Shown: positions 25,184 to 33,918 of the stretch, in pieces
Position numbering within the stretch: the stretch's first letter is position 1
Layout of the letters: every line of letters begins with the position of its first letter
Assembly (NCBI GenBank): GCA_948470255.1
Contig: CAOKOS010000021.1
Span: 1-37,268 of the forward strand
Length of the DNA: 37,268 nucleotides
Direction: 5' to 3'
From: an uncultured Lachnotalea sp.
GTDB taxonomy: Bacteria > Bacillota > Clostridia > Lachnospirales > Lachnospiraceae
Notes under the pieces: generated by a model
The model's input: the letters and a program-made list of their open reading frames with translations, nothing else
Told to the model about the DNA's origin: nothing
The model's database searches: none
Made by a program: the position numbers and the translations under genes

Positions 25184-26167
25184 ATGGCTCAGAAAAAAGA
25201 AGGAAAGATTTTGGGAATGGAGCGGGATACTTTCCGCAGCCTGATGGGAAAATACGGTGTCAGCATCGTTATGCTGGTTCTGATTGTTGTAATCGGCATT
25301 ATGCAGCCTCTGTTTTTAAAGCCCAGCAATTTGATTAACGTAGCTACTCAGATTACCATCAACGGTATGCTGGCCTTTGGTATGTGTATGGCGATCACCA
25401 CAGGCGGTATCGACCTGACCGTAGGCGCCCAGATCGCTCTCGGCGGAGTTATGTTCGGAATTTGTACAGTTAAGGGCGGAATGCCTGTGGTGGTTGGTGT
25501 GCTGGCGACTGTGGCCGTGACGACGCTCTTTGGTTTTATCAATGGTTTCCTGATTGCGAAATTCAATATGTTCCCCTTTGTTGTTACCCTCTCCATGCAG
25601 CTGGTTATCCGCGGCGTTTCCCTTGTAATCAGCGGCGGCCAGGGTATTCAGATGGGAAATGATGTAGGAAATATTTATTATACCAATGTATTTGGCATGA
25701 TTCCACTGCCGATTATTATTTATCTGGTGGTATTTATCCTGATGTATCTGATGTTCCACTGGACGAAGCTGGGACGCTATATCCTGGCTGTCGGAGGAAA
25801 CCCCAATGCCGCTTTGGCTTCCGGTGTCAGTGTGTTCCGGATTAAAATTTATGCTTATGCCATCAGCGGTTTTCTGGCTGGTATCGCTTCTATTATCCTT
25901 GTCGCTAAGACGGGAAATGCGAAAGCAAATATCGGCGAAGGGTATGAGACGGATGCCGTTGCCGCCTGCGTGATCGGCGGTACTTCCTTTGCGGGCGGTA
26001 TTGCCACCATGCCCGGCGTTGTGATCGGTACTTTTATCGTAGGATTTATCTACAACGGTATCAACATGGTTGGTATCGACGGCAACTATCAGTCCATCAT
26101 CCGCGGCCTTGTCATCATCCTTACGGTTATGATGGATATGGCCATCAATGGAAAGAACCGTAAATAA
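25184..26167 (+). CDS. Sugar ABC transporter permease (RbsC-like)
   Basis: A 327-residue membrane permease of the BPD_transp_2 (RbsC/XylH) family, with about eight to ten hydrophobic helices spread over its length, starting at residues 20-40 (VSIVMLVLIVVIGIMQPLFL). Family motifs are NLINVATQITINGMLAFGMC, ITTGGIDLTVGAQIALGGV, and the cytoplasmic coupling segment LGRYILAVGGNPNAALASGV. VAACVIGGTSFAGGIATMPG closes the conserved core. GGAGGAG precedes the ATG. It works with the preceding ATPase and the binding lipoprotein at 26497. A strong terminator follows the gene. Confidence 0.95.
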   Translation: MAQKKEGKILGMERDTFRSLMGKYGVSIVMLVLIVVIGIMQPLFLKPSNLINVATQITINGMLAFGMCMAITTGGIDLTVGAQIALGGVMFGICTVKGGMPVVVGVLATVAVTTLFGFINGFLIAKFNMFPFVVTLSMQLVIRGVSLVISGGQGIQMGNDVGNIYYTNVFGMIPLPIIIYLVVFILMYLMFHWTKLGRYILAVGGNPNAALASGVSVFRIKIYAYAISGFLAGIASIILVAKTGNAKANIGEGYETDAVAACVIGGTSFAGGIATMPGVVIGTFIVGFIYNGINMVGIDGNYQSIIRGLVIILTVMMDMAINGKNRK

Positions 26168-26200
26168 AATTTTTAAGCAGAATAATAAAGCGTTGATTTG

Positions 26201-26227
26201 CCCGGGCGGGGAACCGCCCGGGTTTTT
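26201..26227 (+). terminator. Rho-independent terminator after the permease gene
   Basis: CCCGGGCGG (26201-26209) pairs perfectly with CCGCCCGGG (26214-26222) around GGAA, followed by five T. It uncouples the importer's binding-protein gene from the upstream operon. Confidence 0.93.
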
Positions 26228-26421
26228 GTATAAGAAAATATTTTATAAAAAAGTCTTTTCTGTGAAAAATTATTTTTTGAAAAATCAAAAAAAGAATAAA
26301 TTTGTCAAAAATGAGAGAGATTTTTTATGAAAAATTAGAAATTATGCTGTTTTTGAGAAATGGGATCATTAATAAAACGGGGAAAATCCACAAGTTTTCT
26401 TGAGAATGTTTTGAAAGTAGA
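26228..26421. other. AT-rich spacer before the binding-protein promoter
   Basis: About 190 bases, very AT-rich with many A and T runs, between the terminator and the next promoter. No gene, tRNA or strong hairpin is seen. The AT-richness may act as an UP-element-like or bent region for the promoter at 26422. Confidence 0.5.
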
Positions 26422-26450
26422 TTGACTTATAAAATCGTCTGTGCTATGAT
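26422..26450 (+). promoter_or_regulatory. SigA promoter of the sugar-binding lipoprotein gene
   Basis: TTGACT (26422-26427) and TATGAT (26445-26450) are spaced by 17 bases. A separate promoter for the binding protein allows it to be made in excess over the membrane components. Confidence 0.85.
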
Positions 26451-26458
26451 TGTATCAG

Positions 26459-26470
26459 CCTGTTTACAGG
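26459..26470. promoter_or_regulatory. Short palindrome at the predicted transcription start
   Basis: CCTGT-TT-ACAGG (26459-26470) has perfect five-base arms and begins eight bases after the -10 box, a usual repressor position. It does not match the palindromes near the RpiR promoter, so the regulator is unknown. Confidence 0.35.
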
Positions 26471-26496
26471 TATATAAAAAAGGAGGAATAAGAAAC

Positions 26497-27621
26497 ATGA
26501 AAAAAGTATTAGCAGTACTTTTGGCGGCGGCTATGACCTTCAGCCTTGCAGCTTGCGGCAACGACAGCAAGGAAACAAAGGCGCCTGAAACAAAAGCGGC
26601 AGAGTCAAAAGCAGACGAGACAAAAGCGGCAGAATCAAAAGCAGACGAGACAAAAGCGGCAGAATCAAAAGCAGATGAGACAAATGCAGCAGGGCCTGCA
26701 GCAGGTGTGCCGACTCTCGAAACAGCTGTAAAAGACGTAAACGGTGATGGAAAGGTTGTCGTTGGTTACATTTCCAAGAACTTTACGGATGTATTCCACA
26801 TCGCTATCAACAAACTGGCAGAAGATACCTTTACCCAGTGGGCAGCAGATGGCAAAATTGATGAGTTCACCGGCGTCCTGAACGGCGAGACAAAGGGTGA
26901 AGTCCAGGTGAACCTGGCCAATGACTGCATCCAGAGGGGTTGTGATTTCGTAATCATCCTTCCCGCAGAGTATGATACCTCTGACAAGGCTGTGACCACC
27001 ATGGTGGAGGCTGGTATCAACGTACTGGTTGTAAACTCTGAGACTGCCAGCACCAGGGATATGGCCCTTGCCCTTTCCATCTCTGACGACGTAGAGGCAG
27101 GCGAAATGCTTGGCAACTGGGTTCTCGAGAAATGCCCCGATGGCGGCAAGTACCTGCACTGCCAGGGCGCTCCCGGAAACTCCGCTATGTTAGCTAGAAC
27201 CGAGGGTATCCACAATGTACTGGATTCTCATTCTGAGTTCGAGATGATCGGTGAAGCCTACAATGAAGAGTGGAGTGCTGACTCTGCTGTAAACCAGGCG
27301 ACAGAAGCTCTCACCAAATATGGCGACGAGCTGGTAGCTGTTGTTTGCGATAATGACGATATGTCTTCTGCTGTACAGCGTTACATGAACAACAATGGCA
27401 GATCTGATATGATCTGTGTCGGCGTTGATGGAAATGAAGGACCTCTTCAGATGGTTAAAGATGGTGAGCTGGGAGCTACCGTATATCAGGATGGCGTAGG
27501 CCAGCTTCAGCAGGCGATCGACATCATTGATGCCATCATCAGCGGAACCGACGTTCCCGAAATCCAGCCGATTCCTTTCATCCTGGTGACAGCTGAGAAC
27601 GTTGATCAGTATCTGAAATAA
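26497..27621 (+). CDS. Sugar-binding lipoprotein of the CUT2 ABC importer
   Basis: A 374-residue periplasmic-binding-type lipoprotein. ATG 26497 follows AAGGAGG; the in-frame TTG at 26422 is the promoter's -35 box and not a start. Residues 1-20 are a lipoprotein signal with lipobox LAAC (Cys20). Residues 21-68 are a repetitive Ala/Lys/Glu linker. The mature domain (about 82-374) is the type 1 sugar-binding fold of RbsB-like proteins: VGYISKNFTDVFHIAINKLA, VNLANDCIQRGCDFVIILPA, then VCVGVDGNEGPLQMVKDGE-type hinge sequences and a C-terminal QPIPFILVTAENV. It delivers sugar to the permease and ATPase encoded just upstream. The ligand, perhaps a pentose, galactose or similar, is unproven. Confidence 0.9.
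   Translation: MKKVLAVLLAAAMTFSLAACGNDSKETKAPETKAAESKADETKAAESKADETKAAESKADETNAAGPAAGVPTLETAVKDVNGDGKVVVGYISKNFTDVFHIAINKLAEDTFTQWAADGKIDEFTGVLNGETKGEVQVNLANDCIQRGCDFVIILPAEYDTSDKAVTTMVEAGINVLVVNSETASTRDMALALSISDDVEAGEMLGNWVLEKCPDGGKYLHCQGAPGNSAMLARTEGIHNVLDSHSEFEMIGEAYNEEWSADSAVNQATEALTKYGDELVAVVCDNDDMSSAVQRYMNNNGRSDMICVGVDGNEGPLQMVKDGELGATVYQDGVGQLQQAIDIIDAIISGTDVPEIQPIPFILVTAENVDQYLK
26581..26700 (+). repeat. Four tandem 30-bp repeats in the lipoprotein linker
   Basis: Four 30-base units encode variants of the decapeptide ADETKAAESK. The second and third (26611-26640 and 26641-26670) are identical in DNA, showing a recent duplication. Copy number is probably variable between strains. Confidence 0.88.
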
Positions 27622-27658
27622 TTCGTAAGAATTACATAAGAATGAGTTGAATATTAAG

Positions 27659-27690
27659 ACCGGCATATGTGAAAGCATATGCCGGTTTTA
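27659..27690. terminator. Terminator between the convergent lipoprotein and histidine kinase genes
   Basis: ACCGGCATATG (27659-27669) pairs perfectly with CATATGCCGGT (27676-27686) around TGAAAG, followed by TTTTAAT. It ends the plus-strand lipoprotein transcript. Its T-run on the minus strand is weaker, so it may serve both genes only partly. Confidence 0.88.
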
Positions 27691-27710
27691 ATATAGAATT
27701 GCCGGATTTT

Positions 27711-29123
27711 TTATATCCGGCTCTGGTTTGCTTTGGGAAGGGTAAAAATAAATTCTGTCCCTACGCCTTCTGTACTGATTACATCAATATTTTCATTATG
27801 GGCCGTAATGATTTCTTTTGTAATGGAAAGGCCCAGTCCAGTTCCGGTTTTATCTTTTCCACGGGAAGAATCTGATTTATAAAAACGGTTCCAGATTTTT
27901 TTTTGGCTGTCTTTTGGGATGCCGATACCACTGTCTTTGACAGAGATGAAAATTTTTTCCCGGCGGTCGTAAGTCTCAATCCAGATAGTGGAATCCGGCT
28001 TGGAAAATTTGATGGAATTATCAATCAGATTGTAGAGTACCTGCTGTATTTTTACCATATCAGCCTGTACAAGAAAACTTCGCTCACCAAAAATCAGGTC
28101 AAAGGTCAGCCTCTTGAGCTGGCAGCTTCCTTCAAAGGTAGCCACTGTATTGCGGATTACCTGGTTAATGTCGAAAGAAGTGATATCAAGCATATTGCCT
28201 TTGGCATCGAGGGCCTGGAGGGCAAGAGTGCTGGAAGTCAGTTTGGTAAGCCGCTCTGTCTCAGAAATCACCAGCTTGATATATTTCCCATGGGACTCTG
28301 GAGGGATGGTGCCGTCCATGATTGCTTCGAGATATCCCTTGATGGAAGTGAGGGGGGAACGGAAATCGTGGGATACATTGGAAATAAATTTTTTTTGGTC
28401 TTCTTCTTTATTGCTCAGTTCATGTGCCATAAATTTAAGGGTATCGGCCAAATAACCGATTTCATCTTCTGAGTGGAGATTTAAGTCATAATTCAGATTC
28501 CCGGCGGCATACTCGTTGGCAGCAATGGTGATCTGTTTTAAGGGCTGGAGAATGTACAGCCGGATGATCAAAAGAAGAATCAGGGACAAGGCCAGAATAA
28601 TTAGAAAGGTTAAGTAAATAATATTCAGAATTTTATCGCGGACTTCATAAATGCCGGATATGGATTGGTGGACGACCACATACCCGTAAGTGCTGAAATT
28701 GGCGGAGACGGGAGCCGTGACGGTAAGGACTGATTCATCAAAGAGATCGTAATAATGTCCGATGGCATAGCGGCCGCGTCCTTGCTCTGACGGGTCGAAA
28801 TCTTCGATGAGAATATCGGTGGCCTTGCCGTCGCTGCGGTATACTACCTTGCCCTGCTGTTCGATGATCCAGATGTCTGCATCAAAATAAGAGGCAATGG
28901 AAGAAATCTGCGGTTCCAAGGATTCAATGCCAATGTTGGAACCGGAATATCTCTGGCGGCAGGTGGAGGCAATCATATTCGCTTCGTTATAAAGCTGGTC
29001 GGCCCTGTCACGGACCAGATAACGAAGCGTCATGTTGGATGAAAAAAAGGCAATGGCAATAAAACCAAGGACTCCAAATATAAGATAACCAAACAAGACT
29101 TTGATATATAGAGAAATTCTCAT
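27711..29123 (-). CDS. Membrane sensor histidine kinase
   Basis: A 470-residue two-component sensor kinase. Two membrane helices lie at about 7-28 and 165-190 (YLTFLIILALSLILLLIIRL), with an extracellular sensor domain of about 135 residues between them. A HAMP linker follows (about 190-245, ILQPLKQITIAANEYAAGNL). The phosphoacceptor domain has SNVSHDFRSPLTSIKGYLEA, with His252. The ATPase domain has the N box (LYNLIDNSIKFS), G1 (VKDSGIGIP) and G2 (GTGLGLSI). All catalytic residues are present. The start overlaps the response regulator stop by four bases (ATGA), indicating coupling to its partner at 29120-29824. The signal is unknown. Confidence 0.96.
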   Translation of the reverse strand: MRISLYIKVLFGYLIFGVLGFIAIAFFSSNMTLRYLVRDRADQLYNEANMIASTCRQRYSGSNIGIESLEPQISSIASYFDADIWIIEQQGKVVYRSDGKATDILIEDFDPSEQGRGRYAIGHYYDLFDESVLTVTAPVSANFSTYGYVVVHQSISGIYEVRDKILNIIYLTFLIILALSLILLLIIRLYILQPLKQITIAANEYAAGNLNYDLNLHSEDEIGYLADTLKFMAHELSNKEEDQKKFISNVSHDFRSPLTSIKGYLEAIMDGTIPPESHGKYIKLVISETERLTKLTSSTLALQALDAKGNMLDITSFDINQVIRNTVATFEGSCQLKRLTFDLIFGERSFLVQADMVKIQQVLYNLIDNSIKFSKPDSTIWIETYDRREKIFISVKDSGIGIPKDSQKKIWNRFYKSDSSRGKDKTGTGLGLSITKEIITAHNENIDVISTEGVGTEFIFTLPKANQSRI

Positions 29124-29824
29124 CGTTTTACCTCAAATTTATAGCCGATGCCCCATACAGTGGAAAGCTGCCATGCGGGATGGTCATCCAGCTTTTCGCG
29201 AAGGCGTTTAATATGGACATCAACAGTTCTGGTATCCCCGGCGTACTCATATCCCCAGATATGGTCCAAAAGCTGTTCTCTGGTAAACACCTGATTTGGG
29301 GAGGCGGCCAGGAAATAGAGCAGTTCCAATTCCTTTGGCGGCATTTCCACGGAGCGCCCCATACAGAAGACAGAGTAGTTGGTGAGATTTACCACCAGAT
29401 CAGGATATTCCACATATTGTCCCTGCTGGCTGACGGGAATGGTTGGAGCAACCGGGACTGTCCGGCGGAGAACAGCCTTGACTCGGGCTACCAGTTCTTT
29501 GGAATCAAAAGGTTTGATCATATAATCGTCGGCGCCCAGTTCCAGGCCTAGGACTTTGTCGAAAACCTCTCCTTTAGCAGAAAGCATAATAATGGGAACA
29601 GAGGTGTCTTTCCGTAATTCCCGACAGACCTGATAACCGTCGATGCCCGGCAGCATTAAATCAAGGAGAATCAAATCCGGCTGAAAAACGGGAAATATTT
29701 GTAATGCAGATTCACCGTCATGGACAATATTTGTTTCATAACATTCTTTAATGAGGTAGAGAGAAATCAGTTCAGCAATATTTTCATCGTCATCTACAAT
29801 CAGTATTTTCTGTTTTGACGGCAT
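29120..29824 (-). CDS. OmpR/PhoB-family response regulator
   Basis: A 234-residue DNA-binding response regulator. The receiver domain (1-120) has the acidic pocket DDDEN (11-15), the phosphoacceptor Asp55 in LILLDLMLPG, Ser/Thr at IMLSAKG, and the conserved Lys in DDYMIKPF. The C-terminal winged helix (about 135-234) shows VEMPPKELELLYFLA and RTVDVHIKRLREKL, typical of the OmpR class. AGGAGGAT lies before the ATG and overlaps the mutS2 stop region. It is encoded with its kinase and downstream of mutS2 on the same strand. Its targets are unknown. Confidence 0.96.
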   Translation of the reverse strand: MPSKQKILIVDDDENIAELISLYLIKECYETNIVHDGESALQIFPVFQPDLILLDLMLPGIDGYQVCRELRKDTSVPIIMLSAKGEVFDKVLGLELGADDYMIKPFDSKELVARVKAVLRRTVPVAPTIPVSQQGQYVEYPDLVVNLTNYSVFCMGRSVEMPPKELELLYFLAASPNQVFTREQLLDHIWGYEYAGDTRTVDVHIKRLREKLDDHPAWQLSTVWGIGYKFEVKR

Positions 29825-29836
29825 GGTTATATCCTC

Positions 29837-32299
29837 CTATTTGTCATGAGAAAATTCTACAATGGTGACACCGGCGCCGCCTTCTCCAAATTCACCGAGA
29901 CGATAGGAAACAACATGGCGGCATCGTCTGAGAAACTGATGGACCGCTTTTTTTAAAGCGCCAGTGCCGCGGCCATGGATGACACGGACTTGGGGCAGGT
30001 GGGCCAGATAGGCATCGTCTATATATTTATCCAGCTCAGGAATGGCTTCATCGGTGGTTTTGCCAATGAGATTAATCTCAGGAGAGATGGAAGCGGATTT
30101 GGACATGCCAATGGAGCCGGAATGGCTTTTTCCCTGAGAGGACTTTTTCCCGGAGCCAAAACTTCCAGCCGGAGTGGATATGGTGTCCTCTTGTAAAGGT
30201 TCCAGATCTTTAATGTTGACTTGGGAACGGAGAATTCCCATCTGTACATATAAATCTCCTTTTGCATTGGGGCGGGTGCTGACTGTGCCATTGAGATTCA
30301 TGGAAAGCACACGGACGGCATCACCAATTTTAAAATCCTCCGGGCGGTAAGCTTTTTTTGGCTTTTCTGCCTTGACAGCCATACGTTCCCCGACTTTATC
30401 CAAATGTTTCCGCAGCTTTTGCCGTTCTTTTTCCAGCTCTTTTCCAACATTGGTTCCTGAAGCCAGACGGTTGATGTTCCGTATGGTTTCATCGGCTGTG
30501 GCTTTGGCATCGGCCAGAATCTGACGGGCTTCTTCATTGGCCTTGGCCAGAAGTTTTTCCCGCCGTTCATCCAGGCGGAGCTGTTTTCCTTCTAACTGGT
30601 CACGGAGCAGGGCGGCTTCTGCCTTATAGTTTTCCATCTCTGCCCGTTCGCGTTCCAACTCCAGGCGGTTTTTTTCTAAATCGGCCAGAAGATCCTCAAA
30701 GGCGGTTTCTTCACTGCCGATGCGTTTTCCTGCATCTTCCACGATGAATTGGGGAAGTCCCAGTTTTTTAGCAATGGCAAAAGCATTGCTCTTGCCGGGA
30801 ATACCGATGAGCAGCCGGTAAGTTGGACGTAATGTTTCCACATTGAATTCACAACTGGCATTTTCTACACCTTTTGTAGAAAGGGCAAATATTTTCAATT
30901 CGCTGTAATGGGTAGTGGCCATGGTCCTCACCTGCATATTATGGAGGAAGGTCAGAATGGAGATGGCCAGGGCAGCGCCCTCCGTCGGATCAGTTCCGGC
31001 GCACAATTCATCGAAAAGCACCAGGGAATGGCTGTCAGCCTGCTGCAGAATGGACACAATATTTGTCATATGGGCAGAAAAAGTACTGAGACTTTGTTCA
31101 ATGCTCTGCTCATCGCCGATATCGGCAAAAACTTCATGGAAAACGGCAAGCTTGGAACCATCAAAAGCAGGGATATGAAGGCCGCACTGTCCCATGACAG
31201 TAAAGAGGCCCACAGTTTTTAAAGAAACCGTTTTCCCTCCCGTGTTGGGGCCGGTGACAATCAGAAGGTTAAAATCCTGTCCTAGAGTTACCGTAATGGG
31301 GACTGCCTTTTTGGGGTCAAGAAGCGGATGCCTGCCTTCTTTAATATGGATCAGGCCGTCACCATTGAAAACAGGCTCACTACATTTATAATAGGAAGAA
31401 AGAGCAGCTTTTGCAAAAATAAAGTCCAGCTGCCCCAGAATTTCATAGTCGGATTCTAAAAGCGGTATCTGTTCGGCGGCCATTGCGCTTAAAGAGGCCA
31501 GGACAGCTTCTATTTCTTTTCTCTCCTGTATTTCCAACTCCCGCAGCTCATTGTTCAGGCGGACAATGGCCATTGGCTCAATAAAATAAGTGGAACCGGA
31601 AGAGGACTGGTCATGGATCATACCAGGGACCTGTCCCTTATATTCTGCTTTTACAGGCAGACAGTAACGGCCGTTCCGCACGGTAATCACTGCATCCTGA
31701 AGGTAAGAACGGCTTCCGTTTAACAGGGTATTCAGCTGATTATGGATTTTTTCTCCTGTCAGACGTATGGTCCGGCGCACATGACGAAGCCCTGGGCTGG
31801 CATCGTCGTTCATTTCTTCTTCCGATAAAATGCAGCGGGTGATTTCCTGGTTCAAAGAAGTGAGCGGCTCTAAAAGGCTGAATAATTCTGTGAGGGAATC
31901 GGAGAAACCTTCTGTCTGCCCATCCGCCGGCGACGGACTTACGGGAATGGCGCTCCGCTGCAGGATGTCGCTGCTGTTTCGTCCATAAGACTTGGCTTTA
32001 GCTGCTGCAGCCAGAAGGCTGCTGAGATGAAGAAGTTCGGGCATACCAAGAATGCCTCCCACTTGCAGGCGTTTTAAAGAGCCGCGGATATCGCGGATAC
32101 CAGGGAAAGATAGGGGGCCGTTGTGGATGGTCCGTGCCAGTGCATCACTGGTTTCTCTTTGGGCCAGGCGGATATCTTCTATGTCGGTATAAGGTGAAAG
32201 TTTTTGGCACCGTTCTTTTCCAGGAAGGCTGGATGCAAACTCTGTGAGTTTTTCCGTTATTTTTTTAAATTCCAGTGTACGTAAAGCTTTTTGGTTCAT
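29837..32299 (-). CDS. mutS2: MutS2, endonuclease/ribosome-associated MutS-family ATPase
   Basis: An 820-residue MutS2 protein. ATG (complement of 32297-32299) is preferred because GGAGAG stands upstream at a proper distance; the GTG six bases earlier would sit on that site. The N-terminal half has the MutS core and lever region; the ATPase domain has Walker A IVTGPNTGGKTVSLKT, Walker B in LVLFDELCAGTDPTEGAAL and the TTHYSELK motif. A coiled coil rich in Glu/Arg/Leu covers roughly residues 515-620. The C-terminal Smr nuclease domain carries RVIHGRGTGALKKAV. MutS2 suppresses recombination in some bacteria and in Bacillus acts on collided ribosomes. It heads an operon with the two-component genes and diverges from the 32468 gene. 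Confidence 0.96.
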   Translation of the reverse strand: MNQKALRTLEFKKITEKLTEFASSLPGKERCQKLSPYTDIEDIRLAQRETSDALARTIHNGPLSFPGIRDIRGSLKRLQVGGILGMPELLHLSSLLAAAAKAKSYGRNSSDILQRSAIPVSPSPADGQTEGFSDSLTELFSLLEPLTSLNQEITRCILSEEEMNDDASPGLRHVRRTIRLTGEKIHNQLNTLLNGSRSYLQDAVITVRNGRYCLPVKAEYKGQVPGMIHDQSSSGSTYFIEPMAIVRLNNELRELEIQERKEIEAVLASLSAMAAEQIPLLESDYEILGQLDFIFAKAALSSYYKCSEPVFNGDGLIHIKEGRHPLLDPKKAVPITVTLGQDFNLLIVTGPNTGGKTVSLKTVGLFTVMGQCGLHIPAFDGSKLAVFHEVFADIGDEQSIEQSLSTFSAHMTNIVSILQQADSHSLVLFDELCAGTDPTEGAALAISILTFLHNMQVRTMATTHYSELKIFALSTKGVENASCEFNVETLRPTYRLLIGIPGKSNAFAIAKKLGLPQFIVEDAGKRIGSEETAFEDLLADLEKNRLELERERAEMENYKAEAALLRDQLEGKQLRLDERREKLLAKANEEARQILADAKATADETIRNINRLASGTNVGKELEKERQKLRKHLDKVGERMAVKAEKPKKAYRPEDFKIGDAVRVLSMNLNGTVSTRPNAKGDLYVQMGILRSQVNIKDLEPLQEDTISTPAGSFGSGKKSSQGKSHSGSIGMSKSASISPEINLIGKTTDEAIPELDKYIDDAYLAHLPQVRVIHGRGTGALKKAVHQFLRRCRHVVSYRLGEFGEGGAGVTIVEFSHDK

Positions 32300-32367
32300 A
32301 AGCACTCTCCTCGACTGATAGTATACCAGAATTTTAGACGCTTTTGGGAAAAAGTTTAGGAAAACAC

Positions 32368-32396
32368 TTCAAAAAAAGAGGGATATCATCTATAAT
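32368..32396 (+). promoter_or_regulatory. Probable promoter of the HtrA-like gene
   Basis: TATAAT (32391-32396) with TTCAAA (32368-32373) at 17 bases spacing. The -10 box is perfect but the -35 box is weak (four of six). It lies in the 168-base divergent gap between mutS2 and the HtrA-like gene. Confidence 0.55.
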
Positions 32397-32467
32397 GGTA
32401 AACAGAAGTCTATAAGTGGAATAAAAACCAGTAAAAAGGCAGCGTTTGTTGTTGGGGAGACTTTTAC

Positions 32468-33892
32468 ATGGCAGACATGGAAAGGAAAGATCAGGAAAAA
32501 CTGGAAAAGGGAACAGGGCAGTTGCCATCAGAGGGTTCATTGCCGGCAGACCAGGAAGGGATCCATGAAGACCAGGAAGACGTCCAGGGAGAGCAGGAAA
32601 GGGTTTTTGTGCGGGAAAGGGTTCTTAACCGTTTAGAGAACCGGAGACGATGGGTACGGCGGGGAGCTGGATTGGTCGTCAGTGCAGTGGTTTTTGGTGT
32701 GGTGTCTTGTCTTGCTTTTGTGTGGGCGAGGCCCCATATGGAAAAATGGTTTGAGACTGAGGAAGTGCCAGAGACAGCGATTCACCTCCCACGGGATGAG
32801 GAAGAGACAAAACCCCTGGAGACGGAGAACACGACAGAATCAGAGCAGCTTCCATTAGAGACAGAGCCGCCGGAAACCCAGTCTGCGGAGGACATCAAAG
32901 AAGTGGTGGAATCTGCCGTGGAATCTTATCGGTGGAATATTACTGATTATGAGAATCTGTATCAGGCGCTGGGGGAAGTTTCTGCGAGGGTCAACAAGGG
33001 GATTGTGACAGTGACAACCAGGACCCCTTCGACGGACTTGTTTGATAATCCTATCCAGACAGAAGGGAAAGCTTCCGGTGTTATCTGGAATATTACTTCT
33101 TATGAGATGTTGATTTTGACCAGTTACCGTACCCAGGACAATGAAACTACGGTGGAGGTTACTTTCTGTAATGGGACGAAAGCGGCGGCATCGGTAAAAT
33201 CAGCGGATGGAAAAACTGGAATTGCCATAGTCAGTGTGCCTCTTGCCAGTGTAGATGATGAGACAAAGGAACGGGTGGAAACGGTTTCCCTGGGAAATTC
33301 TTTGGAGGCGAAACTGGGGCAGCCTGTGATTTTGGCCGGCAGCCCGAAAGATTTTGTGGGTTCTATCGCATATGGGATGATCTCATATGTAAGTTACGGT
33401 GTTCAGAAAGAAGATATGGATGTCCGCATGATTTACACGGATATATCTACCAGTAGCCAGGCGACAGGGTTTGTTATCAATACAAAGGGCCAGATCATCG
33501 GTATGATTACTGCGGATACAACAGGCATCAATACAGGGGCAGTGGGAATTTCAGATTTAAAAAGCAGCATTGAACGCCTTTCCAATGGGTCGGTCCTGGC
33601 TTATATGGGGATTATCGGACAGGATGTGACGGAGGAAGTCAGTGAAAGCAGGCAAATCCCCAGAGGTGTCTATGTTTCAGAGGCAGTCCTGGAAGGACCG
33701 GCTTATAACGCGGGGCTGCAAAGCGGAGATGTGCTGGTGGCTTTAGATGATACTGAAATTTTGTCCGTCAGTATGATTGAGACATTTCTGGAAGGCAAGC
33801 TGCCGGAGGAGGCTGTGACAGCCCATGTGCGGCGGGTTGGCCGGGATGGTTATACGGAGATGGAATTTCAGGTGACTCTGGGGAGCCGTTAG
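32468..33892 (+). CDS. HtrA/S1C-type protein lacking the catalytic triad
   Basis: A 474-residue membrane-anchored protein with the architecture of HtrA proteases: a charged cytoplasmic tail, one membrane helix at about 66-87, an acidic Thr/Glu linker, a trypsin-like domain (about 160-370) and a PDZ domain (about 375-474, with GVYVSEAVLEGPAYNAGLQSGDVLVAL). The catalytic residues appear lost. The usual LTNxHV reads LTSYRT with Arg221 at the His position. The region normally carrying the Asp reads DGKTGIAIV with Gly251. The GNSGG serine loop reads SSQATGF with Thr333. The fold elements around these sites (ASGVIWN, VNKGIVTV) are kept. It is therefore likely a pseudoprotease with a binding or scaffolding role. 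It overlaps the stop/start region of yhaM. Confidence 0.8.
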   Translation: MADMERKDQEKLEKGTGQLPSEGSLPADQEGIHEDQEDVQGEQERVFVRERVLNRLENRRRWVRRGAGLVVSAVVFGVVSCLAFVWARPHMEKWFETEEVPETAIHLPRDEEETKPLETENTTESEQLPLETEPPETQSAEDIKEVVESAVESYRWNITDYENLYQALGEVSARVNKGIVTVTTRTPSTDLFDNPIQTEGKASGVIWNITSYEMLILTSYRTQDNETTVEVTFCNGTKAAASVKSADGKTGIAIVSVPLASVDDETKERVETVSLGNSLEAKLGQPVILAGSPKDFVGSIAYGMISYVSYGVQKEDMDVRMIYTDISTSSQATGFVINTKGQIIGMITADTTGINTGAVGISDLKSSIERLSNGSVLAYMGIIGQDVTEEVSESRQIPRGVYVSEAVLEGPAYNAGLQSGDVLVALDDTEILSVSMIETFLEGKLPEEAVTAHVRRVGRDGYTEMEFQVTLGSR

Positions 33893-33918
33893 TGATATGG
33901 CGGAATGAGAGGAAAAAC

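Noticed and set aside
22106-26167. A confirmed xylose operon
   Set aside because: No xylose isomerase is present, and the FGGY kinase and CUT2 importer do not fix the sugar; only a general pentose or hexose role is supportable.
26581-26700. CRISPR-like direct repeats
   Set aside because: The 30-base units are contiguous with no spacers and are in frame within a lipoprotein linker.
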